NCBI GenBank assembly: GCA_903905455.1
Contig: CAIVGN010000133.1
Location: 93,084 to 157,083 of the forward strand
Source: an uncultured Archangium sp.
Lineage (GTDB): Bacteria > Myxococcota > Myxococcia > Myxococcales > Myxococcaceae
Length of the DNA: 64,000 bases
Direction: 5' to 3'
Every line of letters begins with the position of its first letter. Position 1 is the first letter of the stretch. This document shows positions 1 through 9,332 of the stretch, piece by piece. Both the position numbers and the translations under genes were made by a program. The notes under the pieces are model-generated. The model had not been told where the DNA came from, searched no databases, and worked only from the letters and a program-made list of their open reading frames with translations.

Positions 1-1
1 G

Positions 2-424
2 GGCTACGCGCTGCAGCTCATCTCGTACGCCCCCTGGAAGGACGAAGCGGGCGGCGGCCTCGAGCTACGGACCACGCTGCCCACGAGCCTCAAGGTGGGC
101 CTGCCCGGCGACGTGAAGCTCACCGCCTCGGTCCCCGGGGGCACGCCGATGAAGCTCGAGCTCTCGCTGCCGGCCGGCGTGCAGGCCGACTCGACCTCCC
201 TGGGCAAGCTGGTCTCGAGCAACGCCATCCTCCGCTACGAGAGCGAAGACGGGCTCCTCACCCTGCACCTGCCCGCGCTGCCCAACGGCGCCACCTGGGA
301 GCACGAGCTGCAGGTCATCGCCACGCTGGGCGGCACCCTGCACTCGGGGGCCTCGTCGCTGTCGCCCGAGGACACCCCTTCGAAGCAGAAGGACTTCGCG
401 CCGGTCACCTGGCGCATCGACTGA
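2..424 (+). CDS. Alpha-2-macroglobulin-like protein, C-terminal fragment
   Basis: Only the last 140 codons are inside the window; the gene continues to the left. The readable frame starts at base 2 and ends with TGA at 422-424. It shows beta-rich sequence with a segment of the type LPAGVQADSTSLGKLV, then a YESEDGLLTLHLPALPNG stretch, which resembles the C-terminal receptor-binding domain of bacterial alpha-2-macroglobulins (large periplasmic or surface protease traps). The assignment rests on this pattern alone, because the thioester domain would lie outside the window. Its stop codon directly abuts the stop codon of the convergent AAA+ gene, giving TGATCA. A different beta-sandwich surface protein is possible. 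Confidence 0.6.
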   Translation, partial: GYALQLISYAPWKDEAGGGLELRTTLPTSLKVGLPGDVKLTASVPGGTPMKLELSLPAGVQADSTSLGKLVSSNAILRYESEDGLLTLHLPALPNGATWEHELQVIATLGGTLHSGASSLSPEDTPSKQKDFAPVTWRID

Positions 425-2164
425 TCAGCGCTCTTCGAGGAGCGTCTTGATCTCCCGCACCCGGCGGGTGACGAACTCGCGCTCCAGGTTCTGGAACACC
501 TCGGGCAGCAGGTCCCGGCTGGTGCACTCCTGCACGGCCACCAGGTTCTGCAGCTCGATCTCCAGCGGGTAGCTGGGGGGCACGAAGTCCTTGAGCACCG
601 CCTCCACGTCGGCGGCGGTGACCTCCTCGCGGGCGTCGATCACCGCGCGGAACTTGGCGCGCACGAGGATCGCCTCGATGTCCGCGCCCGAGTACGGGTT
701 GCCCGCGGTCAGCTTGGCGAAGTCGGGTACGTCGACCTTCACCTTCGTCTTCTTCTGCATCGCCCGGAACAGCTCTTCGCGCTCGGCGTCGGTCTGCGGG
801 TAGAACAACGCGATGTGCTCCTCGGCGCGGCCCTGGCGCTTCAAGTCGATGGGCAGCAGGTCGGGCCGGCACGTCAGCAGGAACCACACGATCTTCCCGC
901 GGAAGGCCGTGTTGCCCATGAAGCTGGCGATGGAGGCGAAGATGCGGCTCGAGGTGCCCGAATCTCCGCCCGCGTCGCGATCACCGAGGAACGCGTCGGC
1001 CTCGTCGATCATCACCGCCACCGGCCACAGCGCCTTGAGCAGGTTGAAGATCTTCTCCAGGTTCGCCTCGGTCACGCCCTGCCACTGGCTGCGGAAGTTG
1101 AGGAACTTCACGCACGGCACGCCGATTTCACCGGCGAAGCACGTCACGAGGAAGGTCTTGCCCGTGCCCACCGGCCCCGACACCAGGTAGCCCATGGGCA
1201 TCACCTCGATGCGCCCCTTCTTGAGCGCCCCCGAGGCGTCGCGCAGCATCTTCTTGGCCTTGGCGTGGCCGGCCACCACGTCGAGCGTGTACTCGGGCTC
1301 GATGAACTCCAGCAGCCCGTGACACTCGGCCTGGATGATCTCCTTCTTCTTCTCCTTGAGGGTCTCGGTGGTGATCCGCGCGCCTGATTCGATGGCCTCG
1401 GTCAGCAGGCGGTCCAGGTTGATGCGCGAAAGGCCGGCGGTCATCTTCGCCAGGGCCTGCTGGCTGACGTCGGAGATCGACTGCAGCTTCTTGCCCTCCA
1501 GCTTCCACTTCACGAAGTCGAGGCGCTCGTCCTCGGTGGGGAGGTTGATCTCGATGTTCGCCACGTAGGGGTTGCGCGAGATGCGCGGCGTGAGATCGGC
1601 CAGGTTCTCCACCACGAGCACGATGGAGAGATCGCCGTTCAAGAACTGGGGGTCCGACGCCCACTTCACCAGGGTGGCCAGCACGAAGCGGTCCTCCGCC
1701 TGGAGGTTCGACATGTCGCCCGCCGGCGCGATGGTCTCGGCGAAGTCGATCACCAGGGCCAGCGACTTGCCGTCGGACAGGCGCATGCGCAGGTAGTTCT
1801 CGAGCACCTGCAGCGCGCGGCCCGGGTCTCGGGGCATCACCTTCGCGAAGTCGGTGCCGTAGAGCGAGTCGTAGCCCGCGAGCACCCGGTTCAGGTCCTG
1901 CTGGGTCTCGGTGGCCGCGGCGCGAATGCCGGAGCTGCGATCGTAGAAGACGACGTGGTCGCGCCCCCCGAAGAGATCGTCGGAGAGGAACTGCTTGAGG
2001 TTCGCGAACTCGCGGCCCCCGTCTTCCCGGGTGATGGGCTGCAGGTCACGCACCGCGCCGTAGACCACGAAGGTGCTGACGGTGCGCGTGTAGTACCGCT
2101 GGGCGAGCTTCTGCGCCCACGACGGGAGTCCCGCCAGTGGGTCATCGGTCTTCTTGCGAGCCAT
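425..2164 (-). CDS. Tandem AAA+ ATPase, first module degenerate
   Basis: A 579-residue cytoplasmic protein. The C-terminal half is a complete AAA+ module: Walker A GPVGTGKT at residues 330-337, Walker B VAVMIDE ending at D387-E388, then a sensor/arginine region (FLLTCRPDLLPIDLKRQGR) and a small helical lid. The N-terminal half (about residues 30-270) looks like a second AAA fold: a Walker-B-like strand ALVIDFAE near 136-143 and a sensor-1-like strand IVLVVENLADL near 181-191, but no P-loop. The architecture recalls CDC48/spastin-type ATPases with one dead ring. The ATG is preceded by GAGGGG. It follows the kinase gene by 42 nt on the same strand, so co-transcription is likely. The substrate is unknown. 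Confidence 0.85.
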   Translation of the reverse strand: MARKKTDDPLAGLPSWAQKLAQRYYTRTVSTFVVYGAVRDLQPITREDGGREFANLKQFLSDDLFGGRDHVVFYDRSSGIRAAATETQQDLNRVLAGYDSLYGTDFAKVMPRDPGRALQVLENYLRMRLSDGKSLALVIDFAETIAPAGDMSNLQAEDRFVLATLVKWASDPQFLNGDLSIVLVVENLADLTPRISRNPYVANIEINLPTEDERLDFVKWKLEGKKLQSISDVSQQALAKMTAGLSRINLDRLLTEAIESGARITTETLKEKKKEIIQAECHGLLEFIEPEYTLDVVAGHAKAKKMLRDASGALKKGRIEVMPMGYLVSGPVGTGKTFLVTCFAGEIGVPCVKFLNFRSQWQGVTEANLEKIFNLLKALWPVAVMIDEADAFLGDRDAGGDSGTSSRIFASIASFMGNTAFRGKIVWFLLTCRPDLLPIDLKRQGRAEEHIALFYPQTDAEREELFRAMQKKTKVKVDVPDFAKLTAGNPYSGADIEAILVRAKFRAVIDAREEVTAADVEAVLKDFVPPSYPLEIELQNLVAVQECTSRDLLPEVFQNLEREFVTRRVREIKTLLEER

Positions 2165-2206
2165 GTGGGTTCCCCTCGGGAGTTCACCCGCGCGCGCGGT
2201 GCCGCG

Positions 2207-4174
2207 TCACGGGGCCTTCTTCTTCAGTTCCTGCTTGAGCTGCGCCGGCTCGTTGCCTTCGCTGACGACGACCGTCTCGACGATGGTCTCGTAGCCGGGG
2301 GCCTTGAGCATCACCGTCACCTTGCCCACGGGCACCGAGATGATCTGCGGCCATTCCTTGTCGGCCACCGGCTTGCCGTTGATGCTCAAGGTGGCCGTGG
2401 CCGCGACCGAGTCGGGGACGGTGACCATCACCAGCCCCGTCGCTGCGGGCCGCAACATCATCACGCCCACCACGCCGACGATGAGCAGCGCGATGATGCC
2501 CGCCAGCGCGATGATCAACCGGGTGTTGCCACCCGACGGCGCAGCCTGCGCGACCTGGGGCAACTGGTTCGAGGTCTGCTGGTACAGCACCGCCGAGAGC
2601 GTGGGCGAGGTGTCGCTGGGCGACATCACCGGCGGCGGCGGAGGCAGGCCCATGGGCCCGCGCGTGTTGCGGCGGGGCTCGGCGGGAGACATCACCGGGG
2701 GGCCCGGCGGCTCGCCGCGCGAGAGCGCAGGCCGGCCCGGGTCGGTGGCCACGTCCTGCACCACGGGCTCGGCCCGGTTGCGGATGTTGAGGGCGCGCGT
2801 CGGGTCGGGCCGGCCCTGGTTGCCGGGGTTCGTCGCCGGCTCGTCGAAGAGGTTGGCGCCGCTGCCCGAGTCGGCGAGCACCGTCGACTCGTGCTCTTCC
2901 TTGCCGTTGGTGAGCATGGGCGCGACGGCGGTCAGCCGCGGCATGCTGGTGAGGCTCGGCGAGCGGTTCTGCTGCGGCGGCCCCGCGGGCGCCAGCGTGG
3001 GCGGCATGGGCCGCACGATGGGCGGCAGGCCCGGCGAGGTGCCGGCGGCCTGGTTCTGCATGCCCGCGCTGATGGGCATCATGGTGGGCACCGAGGTCAC
3101 CGCGCTGGGGCTCTGCGCCTGGCCACCCATCTGCGGCACCTGGCCCACGCCGAAGCCCATCTCCGCGGCGGCGAGCATGCCCTCGGGCGCCTTGACCTCG
3201 GCGTACTCCGCGATGCGCGCCTTTTCCTTCTCGTAGTCTTCCGCGAACGTCGCCTTCATGAAGGCGGCGAGGTCCTTGCGGGCGAAGGCGTTGCCCGTCG
3301 AGTACATGAACGAGCGCAGGTCTTCGCCCAGCTCGCTGGCGTGCTGGTAGCGGTCGTCGACGTCCTTGGCGAGCGCCTTCATCACGATGCGCTCGAGCTG
3401 CTCGGGGATCTTCCGGTTGAAGTGCGAGGGCGGCAGCACCTCGACCTTGCGCACCTTCTCGAGCACCGAGAAATCGGAGTCGCCGACGAAGAGCCGCTCG
3501 CCGGTGAGCATCTCGTAGAGGCACACGCCCATGGCGAAGATGTCGCTGCGCCCGTCGAGCGGGAGCCCGCGGATCTGCTCCGGGCTCATGTACCCGAACT
3601 TGCCCTTCAGGATGCCGGCCTGCGTCTTGGTGGCCTTGCCCGCGGCCTTGGCGATGCCGAAGTCGATGACCTTGACCTCGCCGTCGTACGACACCAGCGC
3701 GTTCTGCGGCGAGACGTCGCGGTGCACGATGCTCATGTCGCGCCCCTGCCGGTCCTTCGCGCGATGGGCGTAGTCGAGCCCTTCACAGCACTGCGCGATG
3801 GCGTAGCAGGTCAGCGGAATGGGGGCCGGCTCGCCGCGCTTGCGGCAGCGATCGAAGACCGCGCGCAGGTCCTTGCCCGACACGTACTCCATGGCGATGA
3901 AGTACGAGTTCGAGAGGTTATTGAGCTCGTGGATCTGCGCGATGTTGGCGTGGTTCAGCTGAACCGTGATCTTCGCCTCGTCGAGGAACATCGAGATGAA
4001 CTCTTCGTCCTCCGCGATGTTGGGAAGAATGCGCTTGATGGCCACGATGCGCTCGAAGCCGCCGGCGCCGAACGTCTTGGCGCGCCAGACCTCGGCCATG
4101 CCGCCGATGTTGACGCGATCGAGCAGGAGGTACTTCCCGAAGGGAATGGGCTGGCGTTTCGGAGCGGTGGTCAC
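2207..4174 (-). CDS. Membrane serine/threonine protein kinase with PEGA domain
   Basis: A Hanks-type kinase of 655 residues if the GTG at 4174 is used. I chose this start because GGAAG lies just upstream and the kinase domain begins 12 residues later; an in-frame ATG at 4240 has no ribosome-binding site. The domain has the ATP-binding lysine in VAIK (K47), HRD at 151-153, DFG at 171-173 and GYMSPEQ in the activation segment, so it should be active. A long Pro/Gly/Met-rich linker follows, then one membrane helix near 551-575 and a PEGA domain from about 580 with the APGYE motif. The kinase would sit in the cytoplasm with the PEGA domain outside. It lies in the same-strand run as the ABC/PspA genes and the AAA+ gene. 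Confidence 0.93.
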   Translation of the reverse strand: MTTAPKRQPIPFGKYLLLDRVNIGGMAEVWRAKTFGAGGFERIVAIKRILPNIAEDEEFISMFLDEAKITVQLNHANIAQIHELNNLSNSYFIAMEYVSGKDLRAVFDRCRKRGEPAPIPLTCYAIAQCCEGLDYAHRAKDRQGRDMSIVHRDVSPQNALVSYDGEVKVIDFGIAKAAGKATKTQAGILKGKFGYMSPEQIRGLPLDGRSDIFAMGVCLYEMLTGERLFVGDSDFSVLEKVRKVEVLPPSHFNRKIPEQLERIVMKALAKDVDDRYQHASELGEDLRSFMYSTGNAFARKDLAAFMKATFAEDYEKEKARIAEYAEVKAPEGMLAAAEMGFGVGQVPQMGGQAQSPSAVTSVPTMMPISAGMQNQAAGTSPGLPPIVRPMPPTLAPAGPPQQNRSPSLTSMPRLTAVAPMLTNGKEEHESTVLADSGSGANLFDEPATNPGNQGRPDPTRALNIRNRAEPVVQDVATDPGRPALSRGEPPGPPVMSPAEPRRNTRGPMGLPPPPPVMSPSDTSPTLSAVLYQQTSNQLPQVAQAAPSGGNTRLIIALAGIIALLIVGVVGVMMLRPAATGLVMVTVPDSVAATATLSINGKPVADKEWPQIISVPVGKVTVMLKAPGYETIVETVVVSEGNEPAQLKQELKKKAP

Positions 4175-4250
4175 GCGACTTCCAGGGTGAAGGTCGGTAC
4201 GAAAACGAGGGCGAGCGTAACGCGCCCGCACGACCGCCATGCGACGAAAG

Positions 4251-4991
4251 TTACGGCTCGCCCTCGGGTGTAGGCGAGCCCCACACAGGCGGCGCTGCCT
4301 CTTCTGCCGGTTCCGGGGCGGCGAACACCTCGCCCAGCCACCCGCCCTCGGCGGCCACGATGGCCGGGGCGCCGAAGGTCTGCCCGAGGGCCGTACCCAC
4401 CAGGGTCACCCACGCGCGGTGTCGATCGCCGGACACGCAGTAGATGAGGGTGCCCGGGGGGGAAGCGCCGGGCTCGAGCGCCGGGCCCGTGCACCGCTCG
4501 CGGACCTCGACCTTCCACGGGGCCACCCGTTCCCCCTGCTGGAAGAGCGGCACGGGCCCCAGGCCGTCGAGGAACGAGCGCAGCAGCGCGGGGTCGCGCG
4601 GCACGGACTGGGGCGAGGCCTCGGCATTCGCGCCCTGGGTGAGCGCCTGCACCGCGGCGAGCAACCGCTCCTCGGCGCTCTGCGGTGAGCGCCTTGCCGA
4701 GAGAAACGAGAAGTCGAGGAAGAGCAGGCCCAGGCCCACGACGAGCGCGAGGCTGCGCGGGCGCCAGGCGGCCGGCTTGCGGCTCGTCACCGTGACGCCC
4801 AGCGTGCCCAGCAACCCCAGCGCCACCACCGAGCCCAGGAGCGCGAGCACCAGCGAGGGCGCGTCCCCCACGGTGGCCACCTCGGCCGACTCCAGGCGCA
4901 CGAAGCGGACCACGTCACCCACGTAGAGCCACGTGAGGAAGGCCCCGAAGAGCCCCTGCACCACGAGGGACGCTGGACGCAGGGGCTTCAC
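4251..4991 (-). CDS. Small polytopic membrane protein of ABC cluster
   Basis: A 246-residue protein starting at GTG 4991, which overlaps the stop codon of the permease gene as GTGA. Three hydrophobic helices are visible (about residues 8-28, 45-69 and 80-99), followed by a C-terminal domain of about 145 residues with two cysteines (RERCTG and IYCVSGD) that could form a disulfide outside the cytoplasm, and an acidic Pro-rich tail. I do not recognise a family. The tight coupling to the FtsX-type permease suggests it is an accessory subunit of that transporter. It ends 76 nt before the kinase start. Confidence 0.75.
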   Translation of the reverse strand: MKPLRPASLVVQGLFGAFLTWLYVGDVVRFVRLESAEVATVGDAPSLVLALLGSVVALGLLGTLGVTVTSRKPAAWRPRSLALVVGLGLLFLDFSFLSARRSPQSAEERLLAAVQALTQGANAEASPQSVPRDPALLRSFLDGLGPVPLFQQGERVAPWKVEVRERCTGPALEPGASPPGTLIYCVSGDRHRAWVTLVGTALGQTFGAPAIVAAEGGWLGEVFAAPEPAEEAAPPVWGSPTPEGEP

Positions 4992-6271
4992 GCGCCCTGC
5001 CCCGCGAGCACGCGCGCCGGGTCGATGCGCGAGGCCCGGCGGGCCGGCAGCCACGCGCCGGCGACGGCCGCGAGCACGCCCAAGGCCACGCCCAGCAGCG
5101 GCAGCCACGCCGGGACGAGGAAGAAGGTGTCGGGCTTGAAGGGGAACTCGGGGAGCACGTGGCCGGCCAGCATATCCACCCCGAGGGCCGCGAGGATGGC
5201 GGTGATCGTCCCCAGGAGCCCTCCGCCCAGGCCCAGCACCACCGCCTCGGCGAGCACCAGGCGGAAGATGTCGGCCCGGCTGGCCCCCACGGCGCGCATC
5301 ACCCCCAGTTCCCGTTCGCGCGCGCGCACCGCCGCCGAGAGCGCGTGGGCGATGTTGAAGGCCGCCAGGAGGCAGATGAGCGCCGAGAGCAGGGCCATGG
5401 CCGAGGTGGTGATGGCCACGGCCGCGCCGGCGTTCTCCGACATGCGGCGCTCCTGGTCGTCGATGCGCAGGCCCATGTCCTTGACCGCGGCCACGATGGC
5501 CGGAATGTCCGAGGGCGACGCCGCCTGGAGCGCGACGCCGGTGAAGGTGGCCGCGTCGACGTTGGCTTCCTGGTTGAGGCGCACCGCGACGGCGAGGGGC
5601 ACGGTGACGCCGGCGAGCAGCCCGCGATCCGACACGCCCACCACCTGCAGCTGCGACGACGTGACCTTTCCCGGCGCGACGGAGGCCACGAAGCTGCGGT
5701 TCCAGTCGACGGGGAAGCTGAAGCCCACCAGCATCGTCGCCGAGAGCTGGGGCAGCGAGCGGGCCGGGGCGAAGCTCTTGTTGTAGATCTCGATGAGCCG
5801 CGAGGCGGCGACGACGGGAATGGGCTTGCCCACGCCGGGGTCGCTGAAGTCACCGAGCTGCACGTCGGCACGCACGAAGTCGGGGTCGACGCCCACGGCG
5901 AGCACCTCGATGCCCATGCGCAGCCGGCGCCCAAAGAAGTCCCCGTCGTAGAAGCTCACCGCCGGCACGCGCACGTTCATCTTGCGGTACGCGCGCTGGA
6001 CCCCGGGCAACCGGGCGAGGCGATCGACCGCGTCCTGGTCGAGCTTGCCGCCGAACAGGCCGATGGCGAGCTGCGAGGGCACGACGTCCACCAGCCTGGT
6101 GTCCACGGGGAAGATCTTCTCACGCACCACGCGGCCCACGCCGAGACCCAGGGCCACGAAGAACACGAGGGAGGCGACGCCGATGGCGATGCCGAAGCTC
6201 GAGCTGAACGCCCCGCGGCGATCGCGCGAGAGCTGCAACCGCACCAGCTTCCTCAGGGCGGCGCGCTTCAC
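4988..6271 (-). CDS. ABC transporter permease, FtsX/MacB/LolC type
   Basis: A 427-residue inner-membrane permease. GTG 6271 overlaps the ATPase stop as GTGA and the N-terminus reads VKRAALRKLVRLQLSRDRRG, typical of this family. One membrane helix near residues 25-47 is followed by a periplasmic domain of about 230 residues. A C-terminal three-helix FtsX domain follows, with the diagnostic cytoplasmic segment ARERELGVMRAVGASRADI and the ending PARRASRIDPARVLAG. The partner ATPase is the gene directly upstream. Such pairs work by mechanotransmission on lipoproteins, cell-wall enzymes or peptides rather than by classical import. The substrate cannot be read from the sequence. Confidence 0.9.
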   Translation of the reverse strand: MKRAALRKLVRLQLSRDRRGAFSSSFGIAIGVASLVFFVALGLGVGRVVREKIFPVDTRLVDVVPSQLAIGLFGGKLDQDAVDRLARLPGVQRAYRKMNVRVPAVSFYDGDFFGRRLRMGIEVLAVGVDPDFVRADVQLGDFSDPGVGKPIPVVAASRLIEIYNKSFAPARSLPQLSATMLVGFSFPVDWNRSFVASVAPGKVTSSQLQVVGVSDRGLLAGVTVPLAVAVRLNQEANVDAATFTGVALQAASPSDIPAIVAAVKDMGLRIDDQERRMSENAGAAVAITTSAMALLSALICLLAAFNIAHALSAAVRARERELGVMRAVGASRADIFRLVLAEAVVLGLGGGLLGTITAILAALGVDMLAGHVLPEFPFKPDTFFLVPAWLPLLGVALGVLAAVAGAWLPARRASRIDPARVLAGQGA

Positions 6272-6930
6272 GTCGACAGCCGCCCGTCGGTGAGGCTCAC
6301 CACGCGGCCCGCGGCCTCGCGCAGGCGATCCTCGTGCGTCACCGCGATGATGGTCAGGCCCTGGGCGTTGAGGCTCTTGAAGAGCGCGATGACCTCGTCG
6401 GCGGTCTGCGCGTCGAGGTTGCCGGTGGGCTCGTCGCACAGCAGCACCTGGGGCCGGTTGAAGAGGGCGCGGGCGATGGCCACGCGCTGCCGTTCCCCGC
6501 CCGAGAGCTGGCTGGGCAGGCGCAGCGCCTTGTCGCCGAGGCCCACGCGGGTCAACGCCTCGCGGGCCTGGGCCTCGCCGCCACCTTCCCCCGCCGCGAA
6601 GGCCGCCGGGAGCATCACGTTCTCCAGCGCCGAGAGGCCCTGCACGAGGTGGAACGACTGGAAGACGAAGCCCACCGACTCGTTGCGGAACCGGGACAGC
6701 GCCCCGTCCTTCAACTTCGAGAGCTTCGTGCCCGCCACCGTGACCTCGCCGGTGAAGCCGGTGTCGAGCCCCCCGAGCACGTGGAGCAGCGTCGACTTCC
6801 CGGTCCCGCTGCGCCCGACGATGGCCACGAACTCGCCTTTGGCCACCTCGAGCTTCACGCCGTCGAGCACCCGCACCGTGCCCCGCGCGCCATCGTCGTA
6901 GCCGCGGCTGACGCCTTCGACGGAGATCAC
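6268..6930 (-). CDS. ABC transporter ATP-binding protein, LolD/MacB type
   Basis: A 220-residue ATPase starting at GTG 6930, which overlaps the stop codon of the upstream lipoprotein gene (GTGA). Walker A is GRSGTGKST (residues 39-47), the signature is LSGGE (142-146) and Walker B runs into LLCDEPTGNLD at 163-173. The QSFHLVQGLSALENV segment after the Q-loop and the DEPTGNLD sequence place it in the LolD/MacB/FtsE group. It should energise the FtsX-type permease encoded immediately downstream. Length and motifs are complete. Confidence 0.93.
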   Translation of the reverse strand: MISVEGVSRGYDDGARGTVRVLDGVKLEVAKGEFVAIVGRSGTGKSTLLHVLGGLDTGFTGEVTVAGTKLSKLKDGALSRFRNESVGFVFQSFHLVQGLSALENVMLPAAFAAGEGGGEAQAREALTRVGLGDKALRLPSQLSGGERQRVAIARALFNRPQVLLCDEPTGNLDAQTADEVIALFKSLNAQGLTIIAVTHEDRLREAAGRVVSLTDGRLST

Positions 6931-8510
6931 TTCGCGGCCGGCCCGAGCGTGAGCTGCAGCCGCGCCTGCACGACCTTCTCCTTCGCGCCGACGGAGAGCG
7001 AGACCGCCTTGAGGTCGTCCGTGGCGTCGAGCCAGCGCACCGTGGTGGCCTTGATGGCGAAGCCGCCGATGCCCCACGCGCTCTCGGGCAACGCGCGCAC
7101 CGAGGCCGAGAGCTTCGAGAGGTCGACGGCCACGCTGAGCGCCTCGTCACCGAGCGACGCCACCTTCGAGTCGCCCTTGCCGTCGCTCTTCACCAGCGCG
7201 TCGAGGCGCTGCACCGGCGAGGCGAAGAACACGAGGTCGCCCTTCGGCGCGAAGTGCACCCCTTCGCCCTGGGCGTAGGTGGTGAGCATGGCCTTCTGCC
7301 CGTCGTCGCGGGTGCGCAGCTCCATCTGGGCGCCGAACTTCGGCGCGAAGCCGGCGACCTTCTCCAGCGTGGGCAGCACGGTGTCGGCCGACTTCGCCAG
7401 GGCGACGCCCGAGAGGTGCGCGTAGGTGAAGGGGTTGGTCTGGCGCAGGTCGAGCGACGGCAGGCCGCGATCCATCGGGGGGCGCTCGCTGAGCGAGAGC
7501 GAGGCGACCACGCCGGGCTGCAACTGGCCCAGCTCCTTCGTCAGGTCGAACTCGCCCTCGTTGAAGGCGCGGTTCAGGTACGGCCCCATGAGCTGCCGCA
7601 GCCAGGGCGCGAGCTGCGCGGGGTCGCCCGAGAAGCGGGTCACGAGGAAGGCGTCGCGGGGGAGGTACCCCAACAGGGACTTCGAGAGCGGCTGCGGCTG
7701 GAGCGACGCCAGCTCGGTGGGGTCGCCCTTCCACGTGGCGTTGACGAGCACCGACAGGCCAGCCGGGGTGAGCGAGACGGCGCCGGTGGCGCTGGTGAAC
7801 GGCGCGCGCATCAGGGCCGGGGTGCCGTTGGGCAGGTACACCACCAGGTCGCGCTCTTTGGGCAACGCCTTGAGCTCGGCCATGTAGCCGCGGTCGGACA
7901 TGAGCGAATCGGTCTCGGTCATGGACGCGAAGCCGGGCAACGCCCCCACGCCGGGGCCGTCGGTGATCAACGCGAAGCCATGGGCCAGCACGTAGCCGAG
8001 CTTCGCGGGCTCGCCCTGGCGCGGGGCGAAGCTCCTGACCGTCAGCTCGCCGAACTTCTGCTCGCTCAGCGCGCCGGCGCCGAGCCTGCGGTGGGCCAGC
8101 GTCTCGATGGCCCCCTGGAACTTCTGCGCGTCCTTCACCGGCAGCGCGAGGTACACGCTGGCCGTCACCAGCGCCGCCATGCCCGCCGAGCGCGAGCCGT
8201 CGAGGCCGGCCTTCTCGAGCGCCTCGGGGCTGCGCACGTCGACGCCCAGCTCACCGACCAGCGCGTCGGCGAAGGCCTTGCCGTCACCGAAGCCCTGCAG
8301 CTGGGCCGCGAAGCCCGTCACCTTGAGCGCCTCGAGGATCTGCAGCTTCTGCCCGGCCCCCGCCAACGAGGGCACGATCACCACGCCCACCGCGCCCCGG
8401 GGCAACACGCGCTCCACGGGCTCGCCCACGCGCGACGAGGCCTTGGGTTCACCACACTTCGAGCAGCCCGCGACCAGGGCCAGCGCCAGCAACGGCCAGG
8501 CGCGCCTCAT
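6927..8510 (-). CDS. Putative lipoprotein of PspA-ABC cluster
   Basis: A 527-residue protein with a classic lipoprotein signal: MRRAWPLLALALVAGC, where the lipobox cysteine is residue 16. The mature part is alternating alpha/beta with segments such as AVGVVIVPSLAGAGQ and two internally similar halves, and resembles the large uncharacterised DUF3352-like envelope proteins; that assignment is tentative. The start ATG overlaps the preceding stop (ATGA) and its own stop overlaps the ATPase start (GTGA), so it is translationally coupled on both sides. It is a plausible substrate or partner of the LolD/FtsX-type transporter. Confidence 0.8.
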   Translation of the reverse strand: MRRAWPLLALALVAGCSKCGEPKASSRVGEPVERVLPRGAVGVVIVPSLAGAGQKLQILEALKVTGFAAQLQGFGDGKAFADALVGELGVDVRSPEALEKAGLDGSRSAGMAALVTASVYLALPVKDAQKFQGAIETLAHRRLGAGALSEQKFGELTVRSFAPRQGEPAKLGYVLAHGFALITDGPGVGALPGFASMTETDSLMSDRGYMAELKALPKERDLVVYLPNGTPALMRAPFTSATGAVSLTPAGLSVLVNATWKGDPTELASLQPQPLSKSLLGYLPRDAFLVTRFSGDPAQLAPWLRQLMGPYLNRAFNEGEFDLTKELGQLQPGVVASLSLSERPPMDRGLPSLDLRQTNPFTYAHLSGVALAKSADTVLPTLEKVAGFAPKFGAQMELRTRDDGQKAMLTTYAQGEGVHFAPKGDLVFFASPVQRLDALVKSDGKGDSKVASLGDEALSVAVDLSKLSASVRALPESAWGIGGFAIKATTVRWLDATDDLKAVSLSVGAKEKVVQARLQLTLGPAAK

Positions 8511-9325
8511 CGCACGCGCTCCGAGCGGTGGGCGAGGGAGGCCGTCGACGAGAACTCCTCGGTGACCTGCATGAACGACTCCATTTCTCTGACCGTCTCT
8601 TCCGTGGCGGTGACCTCGGCGGTCAGCGCATCCAACTGGCGGCTGACGACTTCCGGGTCCCTGATGGCGATCGACTGTTCGTGGGTGAGTCTCAACACGT
8701 CCTCGATGCTGGCGAGCTGGTGGCTGACGACTTCGCGGCTCTCTTCGGCCTGTACGAAGCGCGCCACGCGCTTCTTCAAGATCTCCACGCGTCGCGACTT
8801 CACTTCCTTCAGCCGCTCGTTCTTCTCGCCCACCACCTCGGCCTCCAGCGCGTGGAGCTCTTCCTCGATGGCCTTGCGATCGGTGGCGTTGAGGTACTTG
8901 CGGTAGCTGTTCAGCGTCGCCACCAGGCGCAGGAAGCTGGTGAGCAGGGCCTCGAGGCGGCGCTCGCTGCTGGCCACCAACACCCGGCCCCCGGGCATCT
9001 TCCCGTAGCTCTCGAGGATGCGGTCCTTGAGCCCGCGCAGCACCTCGTAGTGCTCCTTCTGGGAGACGGCGAGCTCGCCCAGCAGGGCCTCGCGCTCCTC
9101 GGGCGAGGCGACGTCCGAGCTCACCTGGGCCTCGAGGTTGGCCCGCACCGCGCGCCGGAACGAGGGCAGCAGCGAGAGCATCACCGAGTAGAGGAACGAG
9201 CCGCCCGCGGCCGCCGCCAGGGGCACCCAGTCCCCCATGGCCACCGAGGCGAGGCCCCCGGCGGCCAACGCGAAGAAGTTGGCGGGCATCGACAGGGCGG
9301 CCTTCAGGCTGCTGCGCGTCTTCAC
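8507..9325 (-). CDS. Membrane-anchored coiled-coil protein
   Basis: 272 residues from GTG 9325; a TTG start ten codons upstream would overlap the previous gene and is less likely. Two hydrophobic segments lie at the N-terminus (about residues 12-30 and 32-52, forming a hairpin), followed by about 210 residues of charged heptad-rich helix, for example IEEELHALEAEVVGEKNERL. This is an inner-membrane hairpin with a long cytoplasmic coiled coil, a layout often found beside PspA-like proteins. No enzymatic motif is visible. It sits between the binding-protein gene and the lipoprotein gene, 7 nt after the former and overlapping the latter. Confidence 0.78.
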   Translation of the reverse strand: MKTRSSLKAALSMPANFFALAAGGLASVAMGDWVPLAAAAGGSFLYSVMLSLLPSFRRAVRANLEAQVSSDVASPEEREALLGELAVSQKEHYEVLRGLKDRILESYGKMPGGRVLVASSERRLEALLTSFLRLVATLNSYRKYLNATDRKAIEEELHALEAEVVGEKNERLKEVKSRRVEILKKRVARFVQAEESREVVSHQLASIEDVLRLTHEQSIAIRDPEVVSRQLDALTAEVTATEETVREMESFMQVTEEFSSTASLAHRSERVR

Positions 9326-9332
9326 GGCTGGC

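Noticed and set aside
1955..4273. Plus-strand open frame of 772 codons opposite the kinase gene
   Set aside because: His/Arg/Gly-rich and motif-free; the minus strand encodes a full kinase.
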